In this document: piece after piece, positions 17,194-26,721 of the stretch
Position numbering within the stretch: the first letter of the stretch is position 1
How the letters are laid out: every line of letters starts with the position of its first letter
Origin: Microbulbifer sp. SAOS-129_SWC
GTDB taxonomy: Bacteria; Pseudomonadota; Gammaproteobacteria; Pseudomonadales; Cellvibrionaceae
Direction of reading: 5' to 3'
DNA: 64,000 bases
Assembly: GCF_039696035.1 (NCBI RefSeq)
Contig: NZ_CP155567.1
Coordinates: 1,855,001 to 1,919,000 of the forward strand
Made by a program: the position numbers and the translations under genes
The notes under the pieces: model-generated
Seen by the model: the letters and a program-made list of their open reading frames with translations, nothing else
Told to the model about the DNA's origin: nothing
Database searches by the model: none

Positions 17194-20100
17194 GAAGCTG
17201 ATCCTGATCAACTGGGGCAATATTCCCCAGCTGGAATACGATTTCGGCCCGATCAACCTGTTTTCCGGCGGTAACGGCTCCGGCAAAACCACCGCGGCCG
17301 ACGCCATCCAGACACTGATGACCGCTGCCCACGACACCCTGTTTACCTTCAACCCGGGGCAGGATGAAACCACCCAGCGCGGCCGCGGCGGCAAGCAGGT
17401 GCGCACACTGGCCTCCTATGTGCTGGGCTGTGACGACGGCAGCTATGCGCGGCTGCAACCCACCGACTGCTATATCGCCGGCGTCTTCCATCCCACCAGC
17501 GGCGAGGACAGCGAACCGTTTACCGCGGTGATGGCGATTCGCGCACACCTGGATACCAGTAGCAAGCCGGCCCAGGCGCGCCAGAGCGATCTGCGCTTCT
17601 TCCTGTTCCCCGGCGAGCAGCTGGCCATCGGCGACTTCATTCGCGAGTACAAGGACGGCAAACACCTGTTGCCGCTGGACAAGTTCAACGCGGTGCTCGG
17701 CAAGCAGTTTGCCAAGGTGGAGCAGTACGACAAGAAAAAAGCCTACCTGCGTCGTCTCTACGGTGCGCTGCGCGGTCGCCGCGACGCGGTGCCGGATCGC
17801 GAGGCGATGCACGCCGCGCGCACTTTCTCCAACTTTATGGCCTACAAGCCGGTCAAGAGCATCAACGATTTTGTCGCCCAGGAAGTGCTGGAGAAGCGCG
17901 ATCTGGGCGATGCCATCCGCTCGGTGTCGGAGTTGATGAAGACCATCCACTCGATGGAGCAGGAAGCGCGCCAGATTGTCGACCGGGTCGCATCGCTGGA
18001 GCAGATCGCGCAGAACGCCGATTTGTACCGCGATCAGTGGCTGCAGTTGCGGGTGCAGGAATACCAGCGCGCGCGCCATCGCCAGCTGCGGGTGCAGAAA
18101 AGCTACCTGGCCGGCAAGAACAGCCAGCAGCAACTGCACGCCAACCTGGAGAGCAATACGCGCGAAACCCGCATCGCCGCCGAGCGCGCCGAGCAACTGA
18201 ACCAGGAACTGGTGGAACTGCAGGCGCAGCGTCTCGGTATTGACGCGCTGCGCAGCAAGGACCAGCTGGAACAGCGCATCGCCGCCGCCCACCGGCAGCT
18301 GTCGGAGCAGGGCAGCCCGCTGGCGGCGCAGGAGCAACGCTGGCAGCAGAACCGCGAATCTGCCGGCGAGCTGCTGAACCTGCTGCAGGGTACCGCCGCC
18401 GAGCTGGAAATTCCCGCCCTGCGCAATAAGTCGCTGGTGCAATGCATCAAGCAGGTGGCGAAAGAAGACGATCTGCCGGACCTGCACAAATTGTTGGGCA
18501 AGGACTGGATCGACCTGGCCGCGCTGGCGCCGCTGCGCGAGCGCGCCGCGGCCAGCGAGGCGCTGCACAACCGCCTCGGCGGACTGCTCGCCGGTGCCGA
18601 CGACAGTGAATCCTCCCTGCGCGAACAGATAGAACAGCAGGCCTCGCGCTGGCAGCTCAAGGTACAGCAGTTGCAGAAACAGTTGCACGCGCAGGAGAGC
18701 CGTATCCAGCACCTGCAGGCCAACCGGGTGCGTTATCCGCAGTCGGTGGAGCAGGCGCTGGCGGCGATTCGCGAGCAGTGCCCGGCGGCCGAGCCGCGGG
18801 TGCTGTGCGACTATGTGGAGGTGCTGGACGAGCGCTGGCAGATGGCCGTGGAGGGCTACCTGGGCGGGGCGCGCTTCTCGATTATCGTCGAGCCCGAACA
18901 CGAAGCGGCGGCGATCCGCATCGTGCGCAACCTGCCCGGGCGCAATAATCGCGCACGGGTTATCCAGGGCGACAAGGCGCGCCGCGATGCCGAGCGCGCG
19001 GCGCTGCCGCAGGGCTCCATCGTCGAGTTGATGGATTTCAACCACAAGACCGCCGAATACTATCTGCGTGCCTCCTACGGTTCGGTACAGCAGGTGCGCG
19101 ACGAGAACGAGTTGCGCGGTACCCGCCGCGGCCTTACCGCCGACGGCCTGGCCAGCGGTAACTACAGCATGTGGCGCTGCGATATCGACGACGCTGAGCT
19201 GGTGTTCGGCCAGGGTGCCCGTGCCCGCGCGCTCGCCGCGCAGCAGCGCGCGCTGGAGCAGCTGCTGGCGGAGGCCGGCCAGGTCAACGAACAGCACCAG
19301 CTGTACCGCCGCGTTGCCGGTGCCGTGCGGAGTCTGTCTGGCCTGCAGCTGGTGCCGGTGGTGGACGCGGCGTTGGCGGCCCAGCGCGAGTGGCGCAGCG
19401 CCGAGCAGGCGCTGGAAAACCTCGACCTCGGCGACAGCGAACAGCTGGAGCAGCAGGTGGCGGAACTGAAAGTGCAGCTGCAGGCGCAGCAGAAACTGCA
19501 GGGCAGCCTGCAGAATGATGCCGGTAAGCTGGAGCGCGACCTGGAAAATACCGCCCGGCAGCTGAAGGCGCTTTCCGCGGAGCTGGATTCCCTCGACGAG
19601 GCGCTTGAAGACAGCGAGGCCGCGGTGCGCCGCATCGGCCAGATTGCACCGGACTACGATGCCGAGCAGATCCTCGAGCAGGCGGACGCGCAGGTGGAGA
19701 GCGCCGCCGACAGTTTCGATTTCGGCGCGGATCTCGAGGAGATGCAGGGGCGTCTGGAAAAATTCTGCCGCCAGCTGGACCGCGCGGTGATGGACTATAA
19801 CGGCACCCTGGCGGCCGGCGCTGCCGCCGGCGATACGCTGGTGTTCGAGCCGGATCTGAGTTCCGGTCACAGCGAGGCGCTGTTCAAGCTGGTGTGCAAC
19901 CTGCACAGCCAGGTGGAGGCGCTGCGCAACCGCCTCAAGAACAACCTGCTGGTGGACCGCCACGAACAGTTGCTGGGGCTGAAGAAATCCTTCAACACCA
20001 CCTTCGTGACCCACCTGTGTCATGCCATCTACCAGTCGATCAACGACGGCAAGCGGGTGCTCGACGACCTCAACAAGGAACTGGAGCACCACCGCTTCGG

Positions 20101-20821
20101 CGCCGACCGCGAGCGGTTTCGCTTTGCCTATACCTGGGTGCCGGAATTCCGCGACTACTGGAATTTCTTCAAGGCGGTGATCGAATTACCCAATCTCGGT
20201 GAGGAAGAGAGCCTGTTCGACGCGCAGCTGAATCCGGCGCAGCAGAAGGTGCGCGACCGGTTGCTGGATATGCTGCTGTCCGAAGACGAGCAGGTGGCGC
20301 GGCGCGAGCTCGACCGCATCAGCGACTACCGCAACTACCGCAGCTATGAGATCTTCAAGGAGCCGGAAGGCAAGGAGCCGATTGCACTCAGCCAGTACGG
20401 TACCGGTTCCGGCGGCCAGCTGGAGACGCCGGCGTATATCATTCGCTCCGCGGCAGTGACCTCCGCCTTCCGCTTCAACGAGGGCAGCAGTCACCTGCAG
20501 ATGGTGCTGGTAGACGAGGCCTTCTCGAAGATGGATGAGACCCGCTCACGCGAGGTGATTCGCTACCTGACCGAAACCCTGGGTCTGCAACTGGTATTTA
20601 TCATGCCGAGCAGCAAGTCGGGGCCGTTTATGGACCTGATTTCCAACCAGTTCGTGTTCAGCAAGTGCCCGAGCAGTAAGCCCGTCGGTCAGCTGAATAC
20701 GCGGGTCTATGTGGACCGCAAGGTGTGCAACAAGGAGCGTATCGCCGAGCTCTGGGCCAACCACCGCCGCACCATTCGCCAGCAGGCATCGCTGGACTTT
20801 ATGGAGATGGTGGAGGCCTGA
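17183..20821 (+). CDS. jetC: Wadjet system SMC ATPase JetC (MksB-like)
   Basis: 1212 residues. Walker A is FSGGNGSGKTTAAD (about residues 27-40). Two long coiled-coil arms flank a hinge-like middle. The ABC signature region GTGSGGQ is near residue 1073 and Walker B LVDEAFSKMD near 1108. This is the MukB/MksB-type SMC motor. In Wadjet the complex extrudes DNA loops and, with JetD, cleaves small circular DNA such as plasmids. Start GTG 17183 overlaps jetB. Confidence 0.93.
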   Translation: MFLKKLILINWGNIPQLEYDFGPINLFSGGNGSGKTTAADAIQTLMTAAHDTLFTFNPGQDETTQRGRGGKQVRTLASYVLGCDDGSYARLQPTDCYIAGVFHPTSGEDSEPFTAVMAIRAHLDTSSKPAQARQSDLRFFLFPGEQLAIGDFIREYKDGKHLLPLDKFNAVLGKQFAKVEQYDKKKAYLRRLYGALRGRRDAVPDREAMHAARTFSNFMAYKPVKSINDFVAQEVLEKRDLGDAIRSVSELMKTIHSMEQEARQIVDRVASLEQIAQNADLYRDQWLQLRVQEYQRARHRQLRVQKSYLAGKNSQQQLHANLESNTRETRIAAERAEQLNQELVELQAQRLGIDALRSKDQLEQRIAAAHRQLSEQGSPLAAQEQRWQQNRESAGELLNLLQGTAAELEIPALRNKSLVQCIKQVAKEDDLPDLHKLLGKDWIDLAALAPLRERAAASEALHNRLGGLLAGADDSESSLREQIEQQASRWQLKVQQLQKQLHAQESRIQHLQANRVRYPQSVEQALAAIREQCPAAEPRVLCDYVEVLDERWQMAVEGYLGGARFSIIVEPEHEAAAIRIVRNLPGRNNRARVIQGDKARRDAERAALPQGSIVELMDFNHKTAEYYLRASYGSVQQVRDENELRGTRRGLTADGLASGNYSMWRCDIDDAELVFGQGARARALAAQQRALEQLLAEAGQVNEQHQLYRRVAGAVRSLSGLQLVPVVDAALAAQREWRSAEQALENLDLGDSEQLEQQVAELKVQLQAQQKLQGSLQNDAGKLERDLENTARQLKALSAELDSLDEALEDSEAAVRRIGQIAPDYDAEQILEQADAQVESAADSFDFGADLEEMQGRLEKFCRQLDRAVMDYNGTLAAGAAAGDTLVFEPDLSSGHSEALFKLVCNLHSQVEALRNRLKNNLLVDRHEQLLGLKKSFNTTFVTHLCHAIYQSINDGKRVLDDLNKELEHHRFGADRERFRFAYTWVPEFRDYWNFFKAVIELPNLGEEESLFDAQLNPAQQKVRDRLLDMLLSEDEQVARRELDRISDYRNYRSYEIFKEPEGKEPIALSQYGTGSGGQLETPAYIIRSAAVTSAFRFNEGSSHLQMVLVDEAFSKMDETRSREVIRYLTETLGLQLVFIMPSSKSGPFMDLISNQFVFSKCPSSKPVGQLNTRVYVDRKVCNKERIAELWANHRRTIRQQASLDFMEMVEA

Positions 20822-20924
20822 CGGTCTCTAATGGGGGGGACGGCCCGGGGTCGCGAGCAGCGTGGCCACGGACCGCTCCCGCACAAATCGTGGTAACTGC
20901 CATCAATTAGAAGAGGGTTTCTCC

Positions 20925-22130
20925 ATGGAAAGGATTCCCGACTTGGTCGCGGCCAATCCGCTGGTGATGGGCCTGCTGGAATACGTGCTGGAAAAGCGCG
21001 ATGAGCAGATACTGTGCGGTGACGAACGCCCGATTGCGCTGACCCTGGATCCAAAGAATGCCCCGCGGGCCCTGCGCGCCGCGCTGGCGCCACTGACGGA
21101 TCCCGCCTACGACGACGGCGAGCTCTGGGACGAGCTGCGCTGGGTTGCAGAGGATCGCCGTCTTTTCTCGATCAAAAATCCCCAGCGCCGCAGTGTCGGT
21201 AATGCCGCCTGGCAGGGCGCGCGACTCTATTTCGACGACCGTGCCGAGGCGCTTGTGCGCGACTGGCTGCAGCGGCCGCGGCCGCTGCGCCAGAATCCCG
21301 AGTGGTTGGCGGCACTGGCTGAGTTCGCACCGCGCTTCGCCAATCCGGAAGCGTTCCCGCCCGACGGCCCGGAACTGGACCCGGGCTTTGCCGATTACCG
21401 CGAGCTGCTGACCTGCTGGGCGAGTGTCGGCACAGAGCTTGCGCGCGGCGGGGCGCAGTCCTGGCGCCAGTTGTCGGCGCGCTGTTTTCTCGGTGATTCC
21501 AAATACCTGGACAGCGCTGTGCGCCAGGCACTGCTGCGCGGCCTGTTTCCCGCGCAGAGCGGCAAAGTGAGCGAGCGGCCGCTGCTGTTACACCTGTATC
21601 TGCCGGCGCAGGTGCAGCAGGTACTGCTGGTCGAGAATCAGGATTCTTTTCTGTGGCTGGCGGATCGGGCGCCGGCTGCCACGGCGCTGGTGTATATCGA
21701 AGGATACCGCGGCGGCGCGGCCCGGGTGCGCCAGCCGGGCGTGACCCGTTTCAGCACGCTGAATGCGGCGGACTCCGAGGCGCGCGGCACCTTTCTGGCC
21801 TGGTGGCAGGGACAGCTGGAGCAAAACTGGCCGGTATACTTCTGGGGCGACCTGGACTACGAGGGATTACAGATCGCCGCCGCACTGCGACACAGCTTCC
21901 CGACGCTGCAATGTTGGCGCCCGGGCTTCGCACCGCTGCTGGAGCGGTTGCGCCGCGGCGGCGGACACCGACCGGAGCAGGCCGGTAAGGCGCGACAGAA
22001 ATATATTGCTAGCACCGGCTGCGCCTTCGCCGACGGAGAGCTGTTACCGGCACTGCGGGAGTCGGGGCGATTCGTCGATCAGGAGGCGCTGAGCGCCGAC
22101 GAGCTGGATCTGGAAGTGGCGGAGCTGTGA
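20925..22130 (+). CDS. jetD: Wadjet nuclease JetD (TOPRIM, DUF3322/DUF2220)
   Basis: 401 residues. The N-terminal DUF3322-like part is followed by a C-terminal TOPRIM-type domain with the acidic residues in LLVENQDSFLWLA (Glu near 237) and the metal-binding FWGDLDYEGLQIA (Asp near 308-310). JetD is the nuclease that nicks/cuts DNA trapped by JetABC. I chose ATG 20925 with an AGAGGG box upstream. It is last of the jetABCD operon, 103 bases after jetC. Confidence 0.88.
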   Translation: MERIPDLVAANPLVMGLLEYVLEKRDEQILCGDERPIALTLDPKNAPRALRAALAPLTDPAYDDGELWDELRWVAEDRRLFSIKNPQRRSVGNAAWQGARLYFDDRAEALVRDWLQRPRPLRQNPEWLAALAEFAPRFANPEAFPPDGPELDPGFADYRELLTCWASVGTELARGGAQSWRQLSARCFLGDSKYLDSAVRQALLRGLFPAQSGKVSERPLLLHLYLPAQVQQVLLVENQDSFLWLADRAPAATALVYIEGYRGGAARVRQPGVTRFSTLNAADSEARGTFLAWWQGQLEQNWPVYFWGDLDYEGLQIAAALRHSFPTLQCWRPGFAPLLERLRRGGGHRPEQAGKARQKYIASTGCAFADGELLPALRESGRFVDQEALSADELDLEVAEL

Positions 22131-22307
22131 TGGCATTTGGCCTGGCGCGACAGGCTGGGTATGGCTTGGCCGCACAGTCACGGTTTTATGTTGCGTTTTA
22201 TGCGCGCTGTCTCGGAAGATTGTGCCGAAATTCGTTACAAAGTGCCGGTTAGGAGTATCCGCCCGGATACCGAGTGCAGCAAAAAAGGGAATTCCCTGGA
22301 GTGAGCG

Positions 22308-22760
22308 ATGCGTCAGTTTTCGATTCTGGTGATTTTTGTAGTGGCGTTTGGCAGTGCCGCGGCGCTGTATGAACATGAGAGCCGCAAAGTCAGGGGCGTG
22401 CTGTCACAGATAACCGAGCTGCAGGCCCAGATGGGCGACCTGCGCGCCGAGGTTAATCGGCTCAACAGCGAGCTGGAGGCGGCCAAGCTGGCACAGCGGC
22501 GCAAGCCCAGCCTGAACAGGATGGCCAGTCACCTGAATCGCAACAGCCAGCCCGCCACCGTGAGGGAGCAGGGCCGGGTGCGCGAGCGCGTGGAGAACAG
22601 CGAGCTGATCGCTACCGATGTCACCAGCGCGCCGCCGGCGATCCATGGCCAGGGCGACAGCCAGGAGGATGGCGAGTGGGCGCAGCCGACAGTGGATTCC
22701 GACCGCTACCGCGAAGAGACCGAGGGCGAAAAGCCCCAGGTGGTCGATCCCTACCAGTAA
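22308..22760 (+). CDS. Hypothetical membrane-anchored coiled-coil protein
   Basis: 150 residues. Residues 5-20 form one hydrophobic helix (signal anchor), followed by a heptad-type coiled coil (about 27-65, SQITELQAQMGDLRAEVNRL) and a polar low-complexity C-terminus. I do not recognise the family. Because it lies 178 bp past jetD with its own Shine-Dalgarno (GGAGTGAG), it is probably not a Wadjet component. Confidence 0.5.
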   Translation: MRQFSILVIFVVAFGSAAALYEHESRKVRGVLSQITELQAQMGDLRAEVNRLNSELEAAKLAQRRKPSLNRMASHLNRNSQPATVREQGRVRERVENSELIATDVTSAPPAIHGQGDSQEDGEWAQPTVDSDRYREETEGEKPQVVDPYQ

Positions 22761-22842
22761 GTTGGTGGCCAGTAGTTGGCGGCCAGTGGCCGGCGGCCGG
22801 TAATCGGCTTCCGGGCACCGGGCGAGTTGAAACACGCGCGCC

Positions 22843-22892
22843 AGCCCCCAGATTGTTCGCTCAGCGGCGGCCGGTCTGGGGGCTTTGTCGTT
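22843..22892. terminator. Intrinsic terminator upstream of fRMsr gene
   Basis: A 10-bp stem AGCCCCCAGA / TCTGGGGGCT (22843-22852 with 22875-22884) is followed by TTGTCGTTTT. It should end transcripts from the coiled-coil gene. Confidence 0.55.
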
Positions 22893-22954
22893 TTCCGGCG
22901 CTGCACTTACTGTGCAGCCATGATTATTTTGCATCGGGATCAGGAGTGCTAATT

Positions 22955-23425
22955 ATGTCGACCCGTCAATTCTATGATTCGCTCGCCGAACAGCTGGCGG
23001 GCCTGTTGTCCGGTGAGCGCGACTGGCTGGCCAATTGCGCCAACGCCAGTGCGCTGCTGTTTATGGAGCTGGCTGATATCAACTGGGCTGGTTTGTACTT
23101 CCTGCACGGTGATGAGCTGCGCGTCGGACCCTTCCAGGGCAAACCGGCCTGCACGCGTATTCCTGTGGGGCAGGGAGTCTGCGGGACCGCGGTGGCGAGC
23201 GGCGAGTCGCAGCTGGTGGAGGATGTGCACCAGTTCCCCGGGCATATCGCCTGTGATGCGGTGTCCGCTTCCGAGGTGGTGATTCCGCTGTACGCCGGCG
23301 ACCGTTGCCTCGGCGTGCTGGATATCGACAGCCCCAGTGTGGCGCGCTTCGACGCCGGGGATCTGGCCGGCCTGCAGAAGTTCGCGCAGGTACTGCTCGA
23401 ACACTCCGATCTGCCGGCCGCCTGA
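22955..23425 (+). CDS. msrC: Free methionine-(R)-sulfoxide reductase (GAF domain)
   Basis: 156 residues of one GAF domain with the fRMsr cysteines in ACTRIPVGQGVCG and HIACDA and the ends VIPLYAGDRCLGVLDIDSP. The enzyme reduces free Met-(R)-SO, a protection against oxidation, in the cytoplasm. ATG 22955 follows a CAGGAG box; the long upstream extension is not conserved-looking. The TGA overlaps the next ATG by one base. Confidence 0.88.
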   Translation: MSTRQFYDSLAEQLAGLLSGERDWLANCANASALLFMELADINWAGLYFLHGDELRVGPFQGKPACTRIPVGQGVCGTAVASGESQLVEDVHQFPGHIACDAVSASEVVIPLYAGDRCLGVLDIDSPSVARFDAGDLAGLQKFAQVLLEHSDLPAA

Positions 23426-24171
23426 TGGCGCTGGTGTGGGAGCGGCACCGCGGCGGCAACCACTACCAGGTACGGCGCCACGGGGCCAGCGTGCGCCTGT
23501 ATAGCAATGGCGTGTTCCACTCGCAGTGGAATCCGCGCGACCCGCTCAAGGGGTCGCTATGGGAGCTGCTGTTGCTGCCGGCGTTTTTCCGCCCGCCGGG
23601 GCGCATTCGCTCGGTACTGCTGCTCGGCGTCGGCGGTGGCGCCCTGATCCGGCTGTTACAGCGCTTTGTGGCGCCGCAGCGGATTGTCGGCGTCGACCTG
23701 GATGCCACTCATTTGCAGGTGGCCAGACGCCATTTCGGGGTGCGCGACGCCGAGCTGGTTTGCGCCGATGCGCAGGATTTTGTTGCCGATTTACTCTCCA
23801 GCGGGGAACAGGGTGGCTTCGATCTGGTGGTAGACGACCTGTTTGGCCACGCCGATGGCGAGGCGCAGCGCGCTGTGGCTGCCGACCGCACCTGGTGTGC
23901 CGGCCTGCTGCGACTGGTGGCGGATGACGGTTTGCTGGTATCGAATTTCGGCAGCCGGCGGGAGCTGCTGGCCAGCGGCTGGCGCACCGGGGCGCTGCGC
24001 GAGCACTTGTCCAGTGCCTGGACGCTAGAGTTGCCGGCCTACGAGAACTGTATCTACGCGGCCAGTCGACAGCCGTTGGCGATGGCCGCTGTGCGGCAGG
24101 GCGCCCCGGCCGCGATCAATCCGGCGCACCCGGCCCGGCGCCTGAGCGGGCGCTGGCAGAGATTGCGTTGA
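23425..24171 (+). CDS. Spermidine synthase-like methyltransferase-fold protein
   Basis: 248 residues with a Rossmann-type nucleotide binding loop LLLGVGGGALIRLLQ followed by GVDLDATHLQVARRHF, DAQDFV and a FDLVVDDLFGH stretch, the arrangement of spermidine synthase-like proteins and SAM methyltransferases. The substrate is unknown. It starts at ATG 23425 in a TGATG overlap with the fRMsr gene, so both are cotranslated. Confidence 0.7.
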   Translation: MALVWERHRGGNHYQVRRHGASVRLYSNGVFHSQWNPRDPLKGSLWELLLLPAFFRPPGRIRSVLLLGVGGGALIRLLQRFVAPQRIVGVDLDATHLQVARRHFGVRDAELVCADAQDFVADLLSSGEQGGFDLVVDDLFGHADGEAQRAVAADRTWCAGLLRLVADDGLLVSNFGSRRELLASGWRTGALREHLSSAWTLELPAYENCIYAASRQPLAMAAVRQGAPAAINPAHPARRLSGRWQRLR

Positions 24172-24243
24172 CTGATACTTGGCGCCGATTGGCACTGTCT
24201 GTCTATACTGGAAGTTAGGCAGATATTTTTCCGGGGCCGGTCG

Positions 24244-24699
24244 ATGCGCTACAAAACAGTCGAAGATGTGATTCACGAGGGGCGGGATTTTCACGCCCGC
24301 CTGGCTGATCAGTATCGAGAGTACGAGCAACTGGTTTCCGACCGGCGTATCGAATTACTGCTCGACCAGCTGCGCCGGCGCGAGGATTCGATGCGGTACT
24401 CTCTGGAAAACTTCCACGACGACCTGACCCCGGGCGCGCTGCACACCTGGGTCCAGTTCGCCCCCGAGGGGCGCGAGAAAGAATTCCTGCAACGGCTGCG
24501 CAACGTTGACCTGGACAGCCTCGACGACATTGCCAAGCTGGCGCTGGATATCGAGATGTATCTGGCGGACCAGTACCGGGATCTGGCGCTGGGCGCCGAG
24601 ACGCCTTCGGCGCGGGACGCGTTCGAGCGGCTGCGCGATCTGGAAGAGCTGGAAGAGCACACGCTGTCGAAGAACCTGTTTAATTTGCGCGATTATTGA
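24244..24699 (+). CDS. Hypothetical helical acidic protein
   Basis: 151 residues, strongly helical and charged, with repeated Tyr/Arg/Glu patterns (ADQYREYEQ early and ADQYRDLALG late) that suggest an antiparallel helical bundle similar to ferritin-like folds, but no metal motif is clear. No signal or membrane segment. I cannot assign a function. Confidence 0.5.
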   Translation: MRYKTVEDVIHEGRDFHARLADQYREYEQLVSDRRIELLLDQLRRREDSMRYSLENFHDDLTPGALHTWVQFAPEGREKEFLQRLRNVDLDSLDDIAKLALDIEMYLADQYRDLALGAETPSARDAFERLRDLEELEEHTLSKNLFNLRDY

Positions 24700-24725
24700 G
24701 CCGGGTATATTGGTACCGGCGGGGG

Positions 24726-24753
24726 GTAGGGCGAACACAAGGTTCGCCCTTAC
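24726..24753. repeat. REP-like palindrome, GTAG-tipped, family 1
   Basis: GTA(G) with stem GGGCGAAC, loop ACAAG and GTTCGCCC, ended by TTAC. It is the same family as the copies at 1447 and 1556, more than 23 kb away. Confidence 0.6.
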
Positions 24754-24839
24754 AGATCCATTTTCGCGGATCTTTTGTTATGCAGCGCTTACTGAGTGCT
24801 ATCGGCACTTAAACCCGCTAAAACTACGGTCGTGTTTCC

Positions 24840-24864
24840 GTAGGGGCAGACCTTGTGTCTGACC
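24840..24864 (+). repeat. Degenerate REP-like palindrome, family 1
   Basis: GTAG then GGGCAGAC, loop CTTGT, GTCTGACC: same layout and loop as the copy at 1556 with an imperfect stem. The pair at 24726 and 24840 sits between convergent genes. Confidence 0.5.
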
Positions 24865-24876
24865 GCGCCCGGCTCC

Positions 24877-25893
24877 CTACTGTGCCAGCCGGTAGACACA
24901 GAAGCCGTCCTCTTTCACAAGCAACTCCACCGCGGCAAAATGACGCTCCGCCTTGCGCGGCAGCGGGATAAATTCATTCACCACAAACAGCGCGCTGCCG
25001 CCGGGTTTCAGCACCCGCGCGCTGTTGATCAAGAAGCGCTCGGTGAGATCGCCCTCCACCTGAAAGCCCTGGTGAAATGGCGGGTTGCAGATCACCAGAT
25101 CCGCGTTGGCGGCATCCAGTTCTGCGCCGGCATCGGTGGGAACCACCGCGCCCTCCAGCTGCAGCGCTTTGAAATTTTCCGCACAGGCCAGCAATGCCGC
25201 CGCGTTGTTGTCGGTAGCGGTGAAATGGAAGTTGCCGTGCGCGGCCAGCTGCGTACACAGGTAGCCGTAACCGCAGCCGAGATCCACCACCCGGGCGCCG
25301 TCGGCCGGTTTTTGCCCGGGGAATTGCCGCGCCAACAGCGCGCTGCCTTTGTCCACCTTGTTCCAGCCGAACAGGCCCGGTTTGCTGTAGAGGCCGCCCA
25401 GGGCGTCGGGCTGGCGCAACTGCGGGTAGTCGCTGTCGTCCAGCGGATCGCCGAGCGGACCACCGCGGGGCAGGGTGATCATGGCCTGGTAGTCCTGGCC
25501 GTCCTTGCGCAGTTCCTTGTCGTGGCCGAAATAGCGCGCGGTTTTGCTGCCGTAGGTCTTGATGCCGCTGTTTTTGTGGCCGATCAGCAGTAACGCGCCC
25601 AGTTCGTGCAGGAGTTTGCCGGCCGTGTTGATCACGTGGTGGGTAATGGCCTTTTCCTTTGCCACCGGGAACACGATATAGCGGAAGCGCTGCTCCAGCG
25701 CTTCCAGGCGAAAATCGTTGAAGTGCACCCGGGCCGCCTTGCCCTCGGCCAGTTGGGCGACATCCCAGCGATTGGTCAGCAGGTGGCCGGAAAAGGCGAA
25801 CCCCTGCTGCAGCAGCGGCTTGCTGTTTTCGTCGGCGATCCACAGGGTGTTGGCGGGATCGGTTTCCAGCAGTTGGCTTAAGAGTATGGCCAT
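24877..25893 (-). CDS. RsmC/RlmG-type rRNA guanine-N2 methyltransferase
   Basis: 338 residues. The C-terminal SAM domain has VVDLGCGYGYL and the catalytic NPPFHQGF motif of guanine/adenine N-methyltransferases, ending FVVNEFIPLPRKAERHF; the N-terminal half is a degenerate methyltransferase-like domain, as in RsmC (G1207 of 16S rRNA) and RlmG (G1835 of 23S rRNA). The two are hard to separate without alignment. rsuA lies 16 bases upstream on the same strand, so these form an rRNA-modification pair. Confidence 0.8.
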   Translation of the reverse strand: MAILLSQLLETDPANTLWIADENSKPLLQQGFAFSGHLLTNRWDVAQLAEGKAARVHFNDFRLEALEQRFRYIVFPVAKEKAITHHVINTAGKLLHELGALLLIGHKNSGIKTYGSKTARYFGHDKELRKDGQDYQAMITLPRGGPLGDPLDDSDYPQLRQPDALGGLYSKPGLFGWNKVDKGSALLARQFPGQKPADGARVVDLGCGYGYLCTQLAAHGNFHFTATDNNAAALLACAENFKALQLEGAVVPTDAGAELDAANADLVICNPPFHQGFQVEGDLTERFLINSARVLKPGGSALFVVNEFIPLPRKAERHFAAVELLVKEDGFCVYRLAQ

Positions 25894-25909
25894 GGTGTCC
25901 GGCAGTGCC

Positions 25910-26602
25910 TTATTGGATGGAGGCGATTTCGTCGGCGCTCAACGGACGGTAGTCGCCGGGTTCCAGGTCTTCGTCCAGCGCGATGTCACCGATGCGTTCC
26001 CGGTGCAGCTCCAGCACCCGGTTGCCGAGGGCGGCGAACATCCGTTTGACCTGGTGATAGCGCCCCTCGCTGATGGTGATGCGCACCTCGTTAGCGTAGA
26101 GGATCTCCAGGCGCGCGGGCTTGGTGCGCTTCTTCTCGTTTTCGAGCCAGATCCCTTTGGCGAACTTTTCTACGGCACCGTCATCGATCTGCTCCGCGAG
26201 GTGCGCGTAGTAAACCTTGTCGCAGTGGTGGCGTGGCGAGGTGACCTTGTGTGACCACTGGCCGTCGTCGGTGAGCAGCACCAGGCCGGTGGTGTCGATG
26301 TCGAGGCGCCCGGCGATATGCAGTTTCTGCTTGTTGGGCTCATCGAGCAGATCGAGGACGGTAGGGTGTTCGCTGTCCTTGGTGGCGCTGACGTAACCGA
26401 GCGGCTTGTGCAGCATAAAATAGCGCGGGCCGGGTTCCGCCAGTGGTTCGCCGTCGAGACACAACAGGTCGCTGTCGGCAACCTTGCTGGAGGGGTCGGT
26501 GACAACATCGTCGTTGACAGTGATGCGTCCGGCGCGGGCGGCACGTTTTACTTCGGCGCGGGAGAGGTCAGTGACCTGACTGACGGCTTTATCTAGGCGC
26601 AT
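25910..26602 (-). CDS. rsuA: 16S rRNA pseudouridine(516) synthase
   Basis: 230 residues with an N-terminal S4 RNA-binding domain ([20 protein letters not shown]...GRITVN) and the RsuA/RluB/E/F catalytic motif [17 protein letters not shown] (nucleophilic Asp). The KxxKPxG-like [12 protein letters not shown] segment and the [12 protein letters not shown]-terminal motif agree. It isomerizes U516 of 16S rRNA in the cytoplasm. Confidence 0.88.
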   Translation of the reverse strand: MRLDKAVSQVTDLSRAEVKRAARAGRITVNDDVVTDPSSKVADSDLLCLDGEPLAEPGPRYFMLHKPLGYVSATKDSEHPTVLDLLDEPNKQKLHIAGRLDIDTTGLVLLTDDGQWSHKVTSPRHHCDKVYYAHLAEQIDDGAVEKFAKGIWLENEKKRTKPARLEILYANEVRITISEGRYHQVKRMFAALGNRVLELHRERIGDIALDEDLEPGDYRPLSADEIASIQ

Positions 26603-26630
26603 GGCGGCCTTCTGGTAACAGTTGCAGTGG

Positions 26631-26693
26631 CCCCTGCGCGGTTGCAGCTGCGCAGGGGTTCAGGATTTCCACCCTCTCCCCAGCGGGAGAGGG
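26631..26693. repeat. Two hairpins between rsuA and folD
   Basis: CCCCTGCGC (26631-26639) pairs with GCGCAGGGG (26650-26658), and CCCTCTCCC (26672-26680) pairs with GGGAGAGGG (26685-26693). Neither has a good U-run; they may end folD transcription or be dispersed palindromes. Confidence 0.4.
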
Positions 26694-26721
26694 TCGGGGA
26701 GAAGGGCGGGAACTAGAGGCT

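Noticed and set aside
17075..20092. 1005-codon open frame antisense to jetC
   Set aside because: High-GC shadow of a gene with clear SMC motifs; the antisense product is Gln/Leu/Arg-rich low complexity with no family.
14909..22130. Housekeeping MukBEF condensin
   Set aside because: Gene sizes, DUF4194 and the added TOPRIM JetD gene fit Wadjet/MksBEFG rather than MukBEF.
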